Notes under the pieces: generated by a model
What the model was told of the DNA's origin: nothing
Database searches by the model: none
Seen by the model: only the letters and a program-made list of their open reading frames with translations
Shown: positions 9,996 through 17,855 of the stretch, in pieces
How the letters are laid out: each line of letters begins with the position of its first letter
How positions within the stretch are numbered: the first letter of the stretch is position 1
From: Luteibacter yeojuensis
GTDB lineage: Bacteria > Pseudomonadota > Gammaproteobacteria > Xanthomonadales > Rhodanobacteraceae
Direction: 5' to 3'
NCBI RefSeq assembly: GCF_011742875.1
Contig: NZ_JAAQTL010000002.1
Location: forward strand, 310,001-374,000
DNA length: 64,000 nt
Made by a program: the position numbers and the translations under genes

Positions 9996-11315
9996 ATGCT
10001 CACCGAAATCCTGCTGGTCCTCGTTCTCTCACTCGGCAACGGCTTCTTCGCCTTGTCGGAAATGTCCGTGGTCGCGTCGCGGAAGAGCCGCCTGAAGCAG
10101 ATGGCCCGCGAGAGCCGCCGCGCCCGTGTGGCCCTGCAGCTGGCCGAGGCCCCCGAGCGCTTCCTCTCGACGGTCCAGGTGGGCATGACCCTGATCATCC
10201 TGGTCACCGGCGCCGTGGCCGGCGACAGGCTGGGCGAACACTTCACCGGGCTCATCCACGGCGGTGGCGCGGCCTGGCTGGAACCCTATGCCCGCATCCT
10301 CGGCTGGCTGCTCGGCTTCCTCCTGATGTCGCTGGTCCAGATCGTCGTCGGCGAACTGGTGCCCAAGCGCGCCGCCCTGTCCGCGCCGGAACGCATCGCG
10401 TGCCAGATCGCCGTGCCGATGCTGGTGGTCTCGCGCATCACCCTGCCGATGGTCTGGCTGCTCAACCACCTCTCCACGGGCATCCTCCGCGTGCTGCGCC
10501 TGCACCGCGTGGGCGCCAGCGCGGCCACCGAGGAGGAGATCCGCCTGCTGGTGGCCGAAAGCGCCGAGCAGGGCATCCTCGACAGCGACGAGCGCAACAT
10601 GGTGAACCGGGTGCTGCGGCTGGGCGACCGCAGCGTGGGCTCGGTGATGACGCCGCGCATGAAGATCGCCTGGCTCGACGTCGCGGCGCCGCTGGAAGAC
10701 AACCTGGCGGTCCTGCGCGAGACGCAATTCTCCCGCTACCCCGTCTACCGGCGCGACGAAAGCGAGGTCGTCGGCACGGTGGAAGTGAAGTCGCTGCTGG
10801 TATCGCTGGACGGCGGCCCGATGGACCTTTTCGCCCACGTGGCCCGCCCCCTCTTCGTGCCCGCCACGGCGCGCGCGCTCGACCTGCTGGAGGCGTTCCG
10901 CGACGCGGACACGCAACTGGCCCTGGCCGTGGACGAATACGGCGATATCGAAGGACTGGTCACGCTCAACGACCTGCTCACGGCCGTCGTGGGGGCCACC
11001 GCGCCGGCCGCGGACGACGACGGCCCGGAAGGCCCGATCGTGCGCCGCGAGGACGGCAGCTGGCTGGTCGACGGCTCCCTGCCGGCCGACGACCTGCGCG
11101 AACTGCTCCAGCTCGAACGCCTGCCGAACGAGGAAGAACACGATTTCCGTACCGTGGCCGGCATGATCACCACGCAGTTCGGCCACATCCCGCGCGCCGG
11201 TGAAGCCTTCACCTGGCAGGGCCATCGCTTCGAGGTCGTGGACATGGACGGCGCGCGCATCGACAAGGTGCTGGTGAGCACGGTGCGAACGGATGAAGTC
11301 GCCGCCGACGAATGA
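9996..11315 (+). CDS. CNNM/CorC (HlyC/YfjD-type) membrane protein with CBS pair
   Basis: 439-residue inner-membrane protein. An N-terminal DUF21/CNNM domain with three to four hydrophobic segments (residues 1-180, including LSTVQVGMTLIILVTGAVAG and VGELVPKR) is followed by a tandem CBS pair (about 200-325, with VMTPRMKIAWLD and LALAVDEYGDIEGLVTLNDLL) and a C-terminal CorC_HlyC domain (GSWLVDGSLPADDL to the end). The family is linked to Mg2+/Co2+ efflux and resistance; the old hemolysin name is misleading. It is divergent from the phosphate operon and may be leaderless. Confidence 0.9.
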   Translation: MLTEILLVLVLSLGNGFFALSEMSVVASRKSRLKQMARESRRARVALQLAEAPERFLSTVQVGMTLIILVTGAVAGDRLGEHFTGLIHGGGAAWLEPYARILGWLLGFLLMSLVQIVVGELVPKRAALSAPERIACQIAVPMLVVSRITLPMVWLLNHLSTGILRVLRLHRVGASAATEEEIRLLVAESAEQGILDSDERNMVNRVLRLGDRSVGSVMTPRMKIAWLDVAAPLEDNLAVLRETQFSRYPVYRRDESEVVGTVEVKSLLVSLDGGPMDLFAHVARPLFVPATARALDLLEAFRDADTQLALAVDEYGDIEGLVTLNDLLTAVVGATAPAADDDGPEGPIVRREDGSWLVDGSLPADDLRELLQLERLPNEEEHDFRTVAGMITTQFGHIPRAGEAFTWQGHRFEVVDMDGARIDKVLVSTVRTDEVAADE

Positions 11316-11363
11316 GCGCCGCGGTTCAATGCGGGTTCAAGCCGGGGCGGCGACAGTCGGCCC

Positions 11364-11975
11364 ATGAGCCCGGACAAAGAGCCCCGCGAGGAAAAGACCG
11401 CCGCCCTGCTGAGGGCGGCGCTCATGTCCGCGCCCGATGAGCGGGTCACCATCGAGCAGCTGCTCGAACCCCTGCGCCGCCGCGCGTTCGGCTTCCTCCT
11501 GCTGTTGCTCGCGATCCCGAACTTCATCCCCGTGCCGGTCGGCATCGGCGGCATCATGGGCGTGCTCGTGGTCGCACTGGGCCTGGAAATGCTGATCGGC
11601 CTGGAGCACCCGTGGATTCCCGGGTTCCTGCGCCGGCGCACGATGTCGCGCGAGGGCCTGCTGCGTTTCCTCGACCGCATCGCGCCGATGACGGGACGCC
11701 TGGAACGCATCTGCAAGCCGCGCATGCAGCGGCTCACGCGCCATCCCTTCACCTTCGTGTCCGGCGCGATCATGATCCTCGTCGGCATCCTCCTCGCCCT
11801 GCCCATTCCGTTCACCAACTACGTCTTCGGCGGCATGCTCGTCGCTTTCGCCTTCGCTCTCGTGGAAAGGGACGGCGCGCTGGTGCTCCTGGTCTGGGCG
11901 ACGACCATCGCGATGGTGGCCGCCTCGGCGACCTTCAGCCAGGCACTGGTCCGGCTGGTCCGCGATCTTTTCTAG
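11364..11975 (+). CDS. ExoD family membrane protein
   Basis: 203 residues with four to five hydrophobic segments, matching the ExoD family (named from rhizobial exopolysaccharide synthesis; biochemical role unknown). The conserved core FGFLLLLLAIPNFIPVPVGIGGIMGVLVVALGLEML and the later IPFTNYVFGGMLVAFAFALVERDG are visible. The start ATG is 48 bases after the CNNM/CorC gene, same strand, so they may be cotranscribed. A long hairpin follows the stop. Confidence 0.88.
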   Translation: MSPDKEPREEKTAALLRAALMSAPDERVTIEQLLEPLRRRAFGFLLLLLAIPNFIPVPVGIGGIMGVLVVALGLEMLIGLEHPWIPGFLRRRTMSREGLLRFLDRIAPMTGRLERICKPRMQRLTRHPFTFVSGAIMILVGILLALPIPFTNYVFGGMLVAFAFALVERDGALVLLVWATTIAMVAASATFSQALVRLVRDLF

Positions 11976-12032
11976 CCCGCCGGGCTCGGCTTCGCCATCG
12001 CGTTCGACCTCGTACACCGTGGCGCTTGGCCG

Positions 12033-12116
12033 GAGGTGTCGGGCTGCGCCCCTCAGCGCTCAGACATGCGGTCGCAAGCGACCGAACTCGCTCTGAGGGG
12101 CGCAGCCCGACACCTC
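12033..12116. repeat. 24-bp perfect inverted repeat with nested hairpin
   Basis: Arms 12033-12056 and 12093-12116 are exact reverse complements over 24 bases (GAGGTGTCGGGCTGCGCCCC...). The 36-base loop holds a second stem, CGGTCGC-AA-GCGACCG. It lies 57 bases after the ExoD stop. It could act as a transcription terminator or mRNA stabiliser, or be a mobile palindromic element; there is no T tract. Confidence 0.85.
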
Positions 12117-12237
12117 TCCGATCACTGAGATAGCTGGCTGGGCGAGCAAAAGCAAAACGCCGCAGTGTCGTGCAAGAAGCGTGCGCATCTCCCCCGAAAC
12201 CGCACCACGCAGGCGTTTTCATACCGCCCCATACAAC

Positions 12238-12268
12238 GTCGCTCCTGCGAAAGCAGGAGCCCAGCGAC
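12238..12268. repeat. Short palindrome, PAQAG-type repeat family
   Basis: GCTCCTGC-GAAA-GCAGGAGC with flanking GTCGC...GCGAC. It is related to the elements at 37190 and 47667, which translate to the PAQAG tail commonly seen in Xanthomonadales. Confidence 0.6.
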
Positions 12269-12554
12269 TCACGCCCATACGAGCCTCGGATGCGACATCT
12301 ATCGGTGCCGCCTGAGGAAAATCCCAATCATTCGACGAAGTCACTGCCCCTTTTTGGGAGTGCCCACCACGGCGACGGGCGCTCGCTGCCAACCTGCCGT
12401 CCCCAGAATTGCTGGCTTAGCCGCCTTCCGCCTATCGATGAGCATTCTTCTCAAACACGCATAGGAAAAAACCAGCTACAACGCGGCACGCACGTGGCAG
12501 CCGTGCCGCCTCATTAAATCGTTTGCGGCCGAATCGGGCCAGAAGGAGTAACGC

Positions 12555-12998
12555 GTGTTGCATGGCATTTTCGAGTTGAAGCCCAAGACGGCGCTGTCCA
12601 TCGGCGGCTTTTCGTTCCAGGCATTTTCCGGGAACGGAGAGTTCCGGAATCGACGCACGCACATGTGTGTACCTAACAAAGGCCCCATTCCCGCAGGCAT
12701 GTATTACATCGTTGACAGACCGCAGAGGCAGTTCAACGTTTTCGATAACGCCGTGAAGGGAGACTGGTTCGCGCTATACGCAAAAGACCGGGTTATCGAT
12801 GACGAGCGCTGGTGTGACGGGGTGCTTCGCGGGAACTTTCGGCTGCACCCAAAGGGTCCGCGCGGCATCAGCGAGGGCTGCATTACCCTCGAACGCACGT
12901 CTGATTTTTACATGCTCCACCGTTTGCTTCGAACCACGACAACGGAAGAGATTCCCGGCACGAAGATCATGTCCTACGGTACGGTGCAAGTATGGTAA
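12555..12998 (+). CDS. DUF2778/Tlde1-like L,D-transpeptidase-fold protein, candidate type VI toxin
   Basis: 147-residue protein without a signal peptide. The C-terminal half carries FRLHPKGPRGISEGCITLE, which fits the catalytic His-x(n)-Ser-x-Gly-Cys signature of the DUF2778 family; its founder, Tlde1, is a type VI secretion effector that attacks or edits peptidoglycan tetrapeptides. The central MCVPNKGPIPAGMYYIVDRP also matches the family pattern for short substrate-loop strands. The start is GTG 12555 with AAGGAG seven bases upstream. It overlaps the next gene by seven bases, as toxin/immunity pairs often do. Codon and base use are less G+C-rich than in neighbours, suggesting transfer. No secretion genes are in the window. 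Confidence 0.8.
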   Translation: MLHGIFELKPKTALSIGGFSFQAFSGNGEFRNRRTHMCVPNKGPIPAGMYYIVDRPQRQFNVFDNAVKGDWFALYAKDRVIDDERWCDGVLRGNFRLHPKGPRGISEGCITLERTSDFYMLHRLLRTTTTEEIPGTKIMSYGTVQVW

Positions 12999-13285
12999 CC
13001 GGACTCAAGCATGTCATCGGGTGGGTGTCGTGGCTGATCGTAGCGACGCACATTTATGGCATCACATGGCTTGCCGTGGACGACTCATCGTACTTCTTCC
13101 TTCCTACGGCCGTGTACGACTGGCTCGATGATTTTTTCGGAGCAAATTCGCTTGAATCGACTTACAGCGTCGCCACCTGGTCGACGGCGATAGTCGGAAC
13201 CTTGGCCGTGCATGCCATCGCGTGGTTAGTCATCCGCACCTCAGTGAGGGGTAGAGCCCTCGGCCGTCCTCCTCGGCGCGGGTAG
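12992..13285 (+). CDS. Small two-helix membrane protein, candidate immunity protein
   Basis: 97 residues with two hydrophobic segments (about residues 7-29 and 60-82) separated by an acidic, aromatic-rich loop (VDDSSYFFLPTAVYDWLDDFF). It matches nothing I recognise by sequence. Its ATG lies inside the last codons of the DUF2778 gene (seven-base overlap), and membrane or periplasm-facing proteins are expected to protect against a periplasmic cell-wall toxin. The last residues (RGRALGRPPRRG) run into repeat 13254-13279, so the original C-terminus may have been altered by the repeat. Confidence 0.6.
   Translation: MVTGLKHVIGWVSWLIVATHIYGITWLAVDDSSYFFLPTAVYDWLDDFFGANSLESTYSVATWSTAIVGTLAVHAIAWLVIRTSVRGRALGRPPRRG
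13254..13279. repeat. Left copy of a 26-bp inverted repeat pair
   Basis: Reverse complement of 13467-13492 with 25 of 26 bases matching. It overlaps the end of the membrane-protein gene. Confidence 0.8.
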
Positions 13286-13301
13286 CGGAGGTGAGGACGG
13301 T

Positions 13302-13353
13302 CGGCGGATAAGGCCCGAAGGGGGCCGGCCAGGATGGCCGGCCTTTTCCGCCG
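13302..13353. terminator. Hairpin terminator after the toxin/immunity-like pair
   Basis: Outer arms CGGCGGA/TCCGCCG and an inner GGCCGGCC-AGGAT-GGCCGGCC stem followed by TTTT at 13344-13347 on the plus strand. Confidence 0.65.
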
Positions 13354-13466
13354 AGACAGGGATGTCGAGTCGGAAAACCCCGCCGACTGTCCGTGCGCGT
13401 CGGGGCGCAAGCCATAGGACACTGGCCGCGCAGCGGCCCTCCTTTCCCAAGCGACACCGCAGCGTA

Positions 13467-13492
13467 GCGCCGAGGGGGACGGCCGAGGGCTC
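13467..13492. repeat. Right copy of a 26-bp inverted repeat pair
   Basis: GCGCCGAGGGGGACGGCCGA..., the inverted partner of 13254-13279. The two copies bracket the terminator region, not the whole gene pair. Confidence 0.8.
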
Positions 13493-13619
13493 CCGCCGCC
13501 TCGCTCAAGCGCTCAAGCTCCGCCGCGATGGCGAAGCCGAGCCGCCAGGAAGCGACCCCAGCTTGCACCGTCGGGGCGACACAAGCCATCCTGCACGCTT
13601 TCCCGTTACCGCCACCCCC

Positions 13620-14939
13620 ATGGAAAATCCCGGCTACGCCCGACGCCTCACCCTCATGGACGCCGCGCTCATCGTCGTTGGCGGCATTATCGGCGGCGGC
13701 ATCTTCCTCAATCCCGGCATCGCCGCGCAGCGCACCGACTCCGGGCTGGTGCTGCTGGCTCTCTGGGTGGGGGGTGGCCTGCTCACCCTGGTCGGCTGCC
13801 TCTGCTATGCCGAACTCGGCGCGCGGCGGCCCGAAGCCGGCGGCAGCTACGTCTACCTGCGCGAGGCGTTCGGCCGCCTCGCCGGCTTCCTGTTCGGCTG
13901 GACGATGCTGCTGGTGATCTACAGCGGCAGCAGCGCCGCGGTCGCGACGATCTTCGGCAGTTACGCGACCTCCGTCTTCGGCCTGTCGCCGACGCTGGTG
14001 AAGCCGCTGGCCGTGGGGGCGCTGGTCTTCGTCACCGGCCTCAATCTCTTCGGCATCCGCTTCGGCGCCCAGGTGCAGAACGTCTTCGCCATCCTCAAGC
14101 TCACCGCCATCGCGGTGCTGGTCGTCACCGGCCTCGCCTTCGCCGGTGCCGGCACCACCCAGGCGCTGGCACCGAGCGCCACCCACGTGACGGGCGGCCT
14201 CGCCGGCGCGCTGCTGCCGGTGCTGTTCGCGTTCTCCGGCTTCAGCTACCTCAACAACCTGGCGGGCGAGGTGCGCGATCCGCAGCGCACGCTGCCGCGC
14301 GCGCTCGTGCTTGGCATGCTCGTCGTGATCGCCGCCTACGTGCTCACCAACTATGCCTATCTCGCCGTGCTCGGCCACGACGGCCTGGCAGCGAGCCAGG
14401 CGCCCGCGGCCGACGTGATGAGCCGCGTGTTCGGCGACACCGGTGCGAAGATCATCGCGATCGGCATCGCGATCTCCACGCTCGGCTTCTGCAACATCAC
14501 CCTCGTGGCCGGCGCGCGCGTGCTCCAGGTGATGGGGGAGGACGGCCTGTTCTTCGCCAGCGTGGCGAAGCTGCATCCGCGCTACCGGACGCCGAACATC
14601 GCCCTGATGGCATTGTCGCTCTGGGCCATCGTGCTGGTGCTGGCCGCCAATTACGGCCAGCTGCTCGATTTCGCCACCTTCGGCGACTGGGCGGCCTACG
14701 CCGTGACCATCGCCACGCTTTTCTGGTATCGGCGCCACACGGCGGGGCGCCCGGCCTTCGTGACGCCCGCCTATCCGCTCCTGCCGCTCGTCTTCCTGCT
14801 CACGGTCGTCGCCGTGGTCGTCGCCTATGCCTGGGACAAGCCGCTCAGCGCGGGCGTGGTCTGCCTCGTGGTGTTCGCGGGCCTGCCCGTCTATGCCGTA
14901 TGGCGACGACTGCTCGGTAAAGCGGCGCCCGTTCAGTAA
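13620..14939 (+). CDS. APC-family amino acid permease
   Basis: 439-residue inner-membrane transporter with about 12 hydrophobic segments. The N-terminal VVGGIIGGGIFLNPGIAA matches the first-helix substrate motif of the APC superfamily, and FSGFSYLNNLAGEVRDPQRTLPRAL matches the conserved helix-6 to loop region. It is of the LAT/YfnA type; the amino acid or polyamine carried cannot be read from sequence. ATG 13620 begins directly at MENPGYARRLTLMDAALIVVGG; no clear Shine-Dalgarno sequence is visible. The next gene starts 60 bases on and is unrelated. Confidence 0.88.
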   Translation: MENPGYARRLTLMDAALIVVGGIIGGGIFLNPGIAAQRTDSGLVLLALWVGGGLLTLVGCLCYAELGARRPEAGGSYVYLREAFGRLAGFLFGWTMLLVIYSGSSAAVATIFGSYATSVFGLSPTLVKPLAVGALVFVTGLNLFGIRFGAQVQNVFAILKLTAIAVLVVTGLAFAGAGTTQALAPSATHVTGGLAGALLPVLFAFSGFSYLNNLAGEVRDPQRTLPRALVLGMLVVIAAYVLTNYAYLAVLGHDGLAASQAPAADVMSRVFGDTGAKIIAIGIAISTLGFCNITLVAGARVLQVMGEDGLFFASVAKLHPRYRTPNIALMALSLWAIVLVLAANYGQLLDFATFGDWAAYAVTIATLFWYRRHTAGRPAFVTPAYPLLPLVFLLTVVAVVVAYAWDKPLSAGVVCLVVFAGLPVYAVWRRLLGKAAPVQ

Positions 14940-14999
14940 AGGCGCTCGCCGATCCCGGCCCCGGATGCCACAATGCCCGGGATTCCCCGAGGACAGCAG

Positions 15000-15554
15000 A
15001 TGGCACAGCAAGGCCCGACGTCTCCCGTACCCGTTCCGCCCCGCCAGGAGGCCGGCCAGCCCGCGGTCGGCAAGCCGGTCCGCGAAGGCATCGACGTCAT
15101 CGTCAACGGCAAACGCTATCGCCACACCGGCGACGAGACCATGCCGCTGCTGTGGTATCTGCGCGACGTGCTTCGCCTTACCGGCGCCAAGTACGGATGC
15201 GACCAGGGCGATTGCGGCTTCTGCACGGTGATCGTCGACGGCAAGGCCGTGGCCGCCTGCCAGACGAGGATGGAGAAGATGCGCGGCAAGCGCGTCACCA
15301 CCGTCGAAGGCCTCGCCGGCGACGACGGCACGCTGCACCCGGTGCAGCAGGCCTGGATCGACGAGGACGCGATCATGTGCGGCTATTGCCAGCCCGGCCA
15401 GATCATGGCCGCGGTGGAACTGCTCTCGCGGCAGAAGAATCCCTCCGACGCGGACATCGACAAGATCGGCAACCTCTGCCGCTGCGGCAGCTACGGTCGC
15501 ATCCGCAAGGCGATCAAGCGCGCCGCCGGTGCCATGAAGGACGGTAAGGCATGA
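15000..15554 (+). CDS. [2Fe-2S] subunit of a xanthine-oxidase-family molybdenum hydroxylase
   Basis: 184-residue electron-transfer subunit of the isoquinoline 1-oxidoreductase type. The plant-ferredoxin cluster motif CDQGDCGFC with a fourth Cys (AACQ) lies in the first half, and the second helical cluster domain has CGYCQPGQ and CRCGSYGRIRKAI. The N-terminal 35 residues are Pro/Gln-rich. ATG 15000 with GAGGA at 14989-14993 is preferred over ATG 14973. It overlaps the large subunit gene by four bases (ATGA). Its likely electron acceptor is a cytochrome or quinone; no cytochrome subunit gene is adjacent. Confidence 0.92.
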   Translation: MAQQGPTSPVPVPPRQEAGQPAVGKPVREGIDVIVNGKRYRHTGDETMPLLWYLRDVLRLTGAKYGCDQGDCGFCTVIVDGKAVAACQTRMEKMRGKRVTTVEGLAGDDGTLHPVQQAWIDEDAIMCGYCQPGQIMAAVELLSRQKNPSDADIDKIGNLCRCGSYGRIRKAIKRAAGAMKDGKA

Positions 15555-17827
15555 GCGGCGAGGTTCGCCTTTCGCGCCGCCGCTTCCTGAAGTTCGCCGC
15601 CGGTACCGCGGGCGGACTGGTCATCGGCATCGGTGCCGTTGGCGCGGTCGACCGTCCGCCGCCGCTGGCCCTGCTCGGCGACGCCTGGGCGCAGGTCGGC
15701 CCTTACCTGCGGATCGCCGCGGACGGACGCATCTTCATCGGCGTGCGCGATCCGGACAACGGCGAAGGCACGTCCACGTCGCTGGCTCGCATCATCGCCG
15801 AGGAGATCGACGCCGATTGGACGCGGGTGATCGTCGAGCCCCTGGGCCTGGGCGTGACCGTGGGCAACGGCGAGCCGAAATTCATCTATGGCCGCCAACG
15901 CAGCGGCGACGCCACCAGCATTCCCGCCGCATGGGCCGACCTGCGCCAGGCCGGCGCGCTCGGCCGCTGGCTGATCCTGCAGGCGGCCGCGCGCCGCCTC
16001 GGCGTTCCCGCCGAACAACTGCGCGGCGAAAACGGCATGGTGATCGCCACGGACGGCCGGCGCCTTTCCTACGCCGACCTGGCCTCGGCCGCCGCGGGCA
16101 TCGATGCCCCTGCGACACCGCCGCCGCTCAAGTCGCCCGACCGTTACCGCCTCATCGGCCAGCCGGCCGGCGACGTGGACGCCCGCGCCGTGGTCACCGG
16201 CACCTTGCGCTACGCCTTCGACGAGAGCATCGGCGATCCCGTGATCGCCGTGCTCGCGCGCTGCCCTTATCCGGGCGGCACGCTCGACAGCGCCGACCGC
16301 GAGGCCGCGAAAAAGGTCGAGGGCGTCTACGCCATCCTCGACATCGCGCCCGAGCCCAACCAGCCTCCCGGCATGACGGCACAGGCCCCGGCCCTTGCCG
16401 TGCTGGCGCGCGACACCTGGTCGGCCTTGCGCGGTCGCGAGGCGCTGAAGGCCCGGTGGAAGGCCGACGCGAATCCGGAACCGGCCGCTTCCGCGCTCGA
16501 GCAGCAGGCCGTGCAGGCGTTCGACGACGAAAGCGTCACGCCTTCGATCGTGCGCAACGACGGCGACGTCGCCACGGCGCGCAAGAAGGCCGCGCGCGCG
16601 CTCGAAGCCACGTATTTCCAGCCCTGGATAGCGCATGCCACGGCGGAAACGCCGAACTGCGTCGTCCGTCTCGATCCCGGCAACAGCGTCACGGTCATCG
16701 CCGCCACGCAGGTACCGCGCCAGGTTTACACGGTGGTGCAACGCATGACCGGCCTGCGCCCCGACCAGATCGACATCCAGGTGCCGCGCGGCGGCGGCGC
16801 CTTCGGTCGCCGGCTCGAACAGGACTATGTCGCGGAGGCCATGGCCGTCGCGCTGGCGAAGAAGCCGGACGAGATCCGCAACCGGCCGGTGAAGCTGCTC
16901 TGGACGCGCGACGACGACCTCGCCCGCGACTACTACCGGCCGCTGGCCGTGCATCGCTTCAACGCCTCGCTGGATCGCAAGAAGCAGATCGTGGGCTGGC
17001 ACCAGCGCATGGCGAGCCCCTCCGCGGCCACCGGCCGTGGCGCCCCGGACAACCGGCTGTGGCAGTCCGAGGTGGTTCCCGATGCCCTGCCCGCCGGCCT
17101 CGTGCCCAACTTCCGCAGCGACTGGTATCCACTGTCGTCGCGGCTCGCCCGCGGCGAGTGGCGCGGCTCGCCGAACGTCACGCCCACCTTCGCCAGCGAG
17201 AGCTTCATCGACGAACTCGCGCACGCCACGAAGACGAATCCGCTCGACTTCCGCCTGGCCCTGCTGGGCGACCCCCGGCAGCTGCCGTACAACGGCCGCG
17301 GCGGCCCGATCGACACGGGCCGCCTGGCCAACGTGCTGAAGCTGGCCGCCGACAAGCTCGACTGGAGCCGCTGGCTGCGCAGCGAGAACGGCCTGGGTAT
17401 CGCCTGCGCCTATGTATTCGGCGCCTATGTGGCGCATGCCATCGAAGTGGCGCCGACCGACGAGGGCATCGACATCCGCCGCGTGGTCTGCGTGGCCGAC
17501 GTCGGCCGCGCCATCAATCCGCTTGGCCTCGAAGCGCAGTTGCAGGGCGCCACGGTGGATGCGCTTTCCACCGCCCTCAACCTCGCCATCACGGTGAAGG
17601 ACGGTAAGGTGCAGCAGACAGGCTTCCGCGATTATCCGATCGCCGCCACCCAGCCCATGCCGTACGAGGTGGAGACGGTCGTCGTGCCGTCCACCGCCTC
17701 GCCCGCGGGGGCGAGCGTGGTCGCCGTGCCGTCGGCGGCACCGGCACTGGCGAATGCCGTCTTCCGCGCCACGGCGGTCCGCGTGCGGCGTTTGCCCCTG
17801 CTGCGCGAGCTGGCGCGGCTGCGCTAG
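15551..17827 (+). CDS. Molybdopterin-binding large subunit, isoquinoline 1-oxidoreductase type
   Basis: 758-residue catalytic subunit that hydroxylates N-heterocycles or oxidises aldehydes using a molybdenum cofactor. The N-terminus LSRRRFLKFAAGTAGGLVIGIGAVGA is a twin-arginine-like export signal, so the enzyme probably acts folded in the periplasm. Family markers include the GGGAFGRRLEQDYVAEA loop that contacts the molybdopterin and the C-terminal VCVADVGRAINPLGLEAQLQGA. Paired with the preceding [2Fe-2S] gene by ATGA overlap. The true substrate is unknown; orthologues are annotated as isoquinoline or aldehyde oxidoreductases on weak grounds. Confidence 0.92.
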   Translation: MSGEVRLSRRRFLKFAAGTAGGLVIGIGAVGAVDRPPPLALLGDAWAQVGPYLRIAADGRIFIGVRDPDNGEGTSTSLARIIAEEIDADWTRVIVEPLGLGVTVGNGEPKFIYGRQRSGDATSIPAAWADLRQAGALGRWLILQAAARRLGVPAEQLRGENGMVIATDGRRLSYADLASAAAGIDAPATPPPLKSPDRYRLIGQPAGDVDARAVVTGTLRYAFDESIGDPVIAVLARCPYPGGTLDSADREAAKKVEGVYAILDIAPEPNQPPGMTAQAPALAVLARDTWSALRGREALKARWKADANPEPAASALEQQAVQAFDDESVTPSIVRNDGDVATARKKAARALEATYFQPWIAHATAETPNCVVRLDPGNSVTVIAATQVPRQVYTVVQRMTGLRPDQIDIQVPRGGGAFGRRLEQDYVAEAMAVALAKKPDEIRNRPVKLLWTRDDDLARDYYRPLAVHRFNASLDRKKQIVGWHQRMASPSAATGRGAPDNRLWQSEVVPDALPAGLVPNFRSDWYPLSSRLARGEWRGSPNVTPTFASESFIDELAHATKTNPLDFRLALLGDPRQLPYNGRGGPIDTGRLANVLKLAADKLDWSRWLRSENGLGIACAYVFGAYVAHAIEVAPTDEGIDIRRVVCVADVGRAINPLGLEAQLQGATVDALSTALNLAITVKDGKVQQTGFRDYPIAATQPMPYEVETVVVPSTASPAGASVVAVPSAAPALANAVFRATAVRVRRLPLLRELARLR

Positions 17828-17855
17828 TCCGACTCCCTATCTCCCGAGGTATCGC

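Larger units (their letters stand above)
11976..12554. other. 579-base intergenic region without a gene
   Basis: It holds a 24-bp perfect inverted repeat (12033-12116) and a short palindrome (12238-12268); otherwise nothing recognisable. In-frame open stretches here have no Shine-Dalgarno sequence or recognisable protein features. From about 12300 the base composition is visibly less G+C-rich and continues so into the following gene pair. Confidence 0.7.
13286..13619. other. 334-base intergenic region without a gene
   Basis: Contains a strong hairpin (13302-13353), the right arm of the 26-bp inverted repeat, and low-information G+C-rich sequence. An in-frame N-terminal extension of the permease across this stretch (from 13362) is rich in Arg/Pro/Ser and looks non-coding. 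Confidence 0.7.

Noticed and set aside
13362..13619. N-terminal extension of the amino acid permease
   Set aside because: Arg/Ser/Pro-rich, overlaps repeats, and the usual APC N-terminus begins at 13620.
13230..15338. 702-residue minus-strand frame
   Set aside because: Antisense to the permease and the [2Fe-2S] subunit; no recognisable protein.
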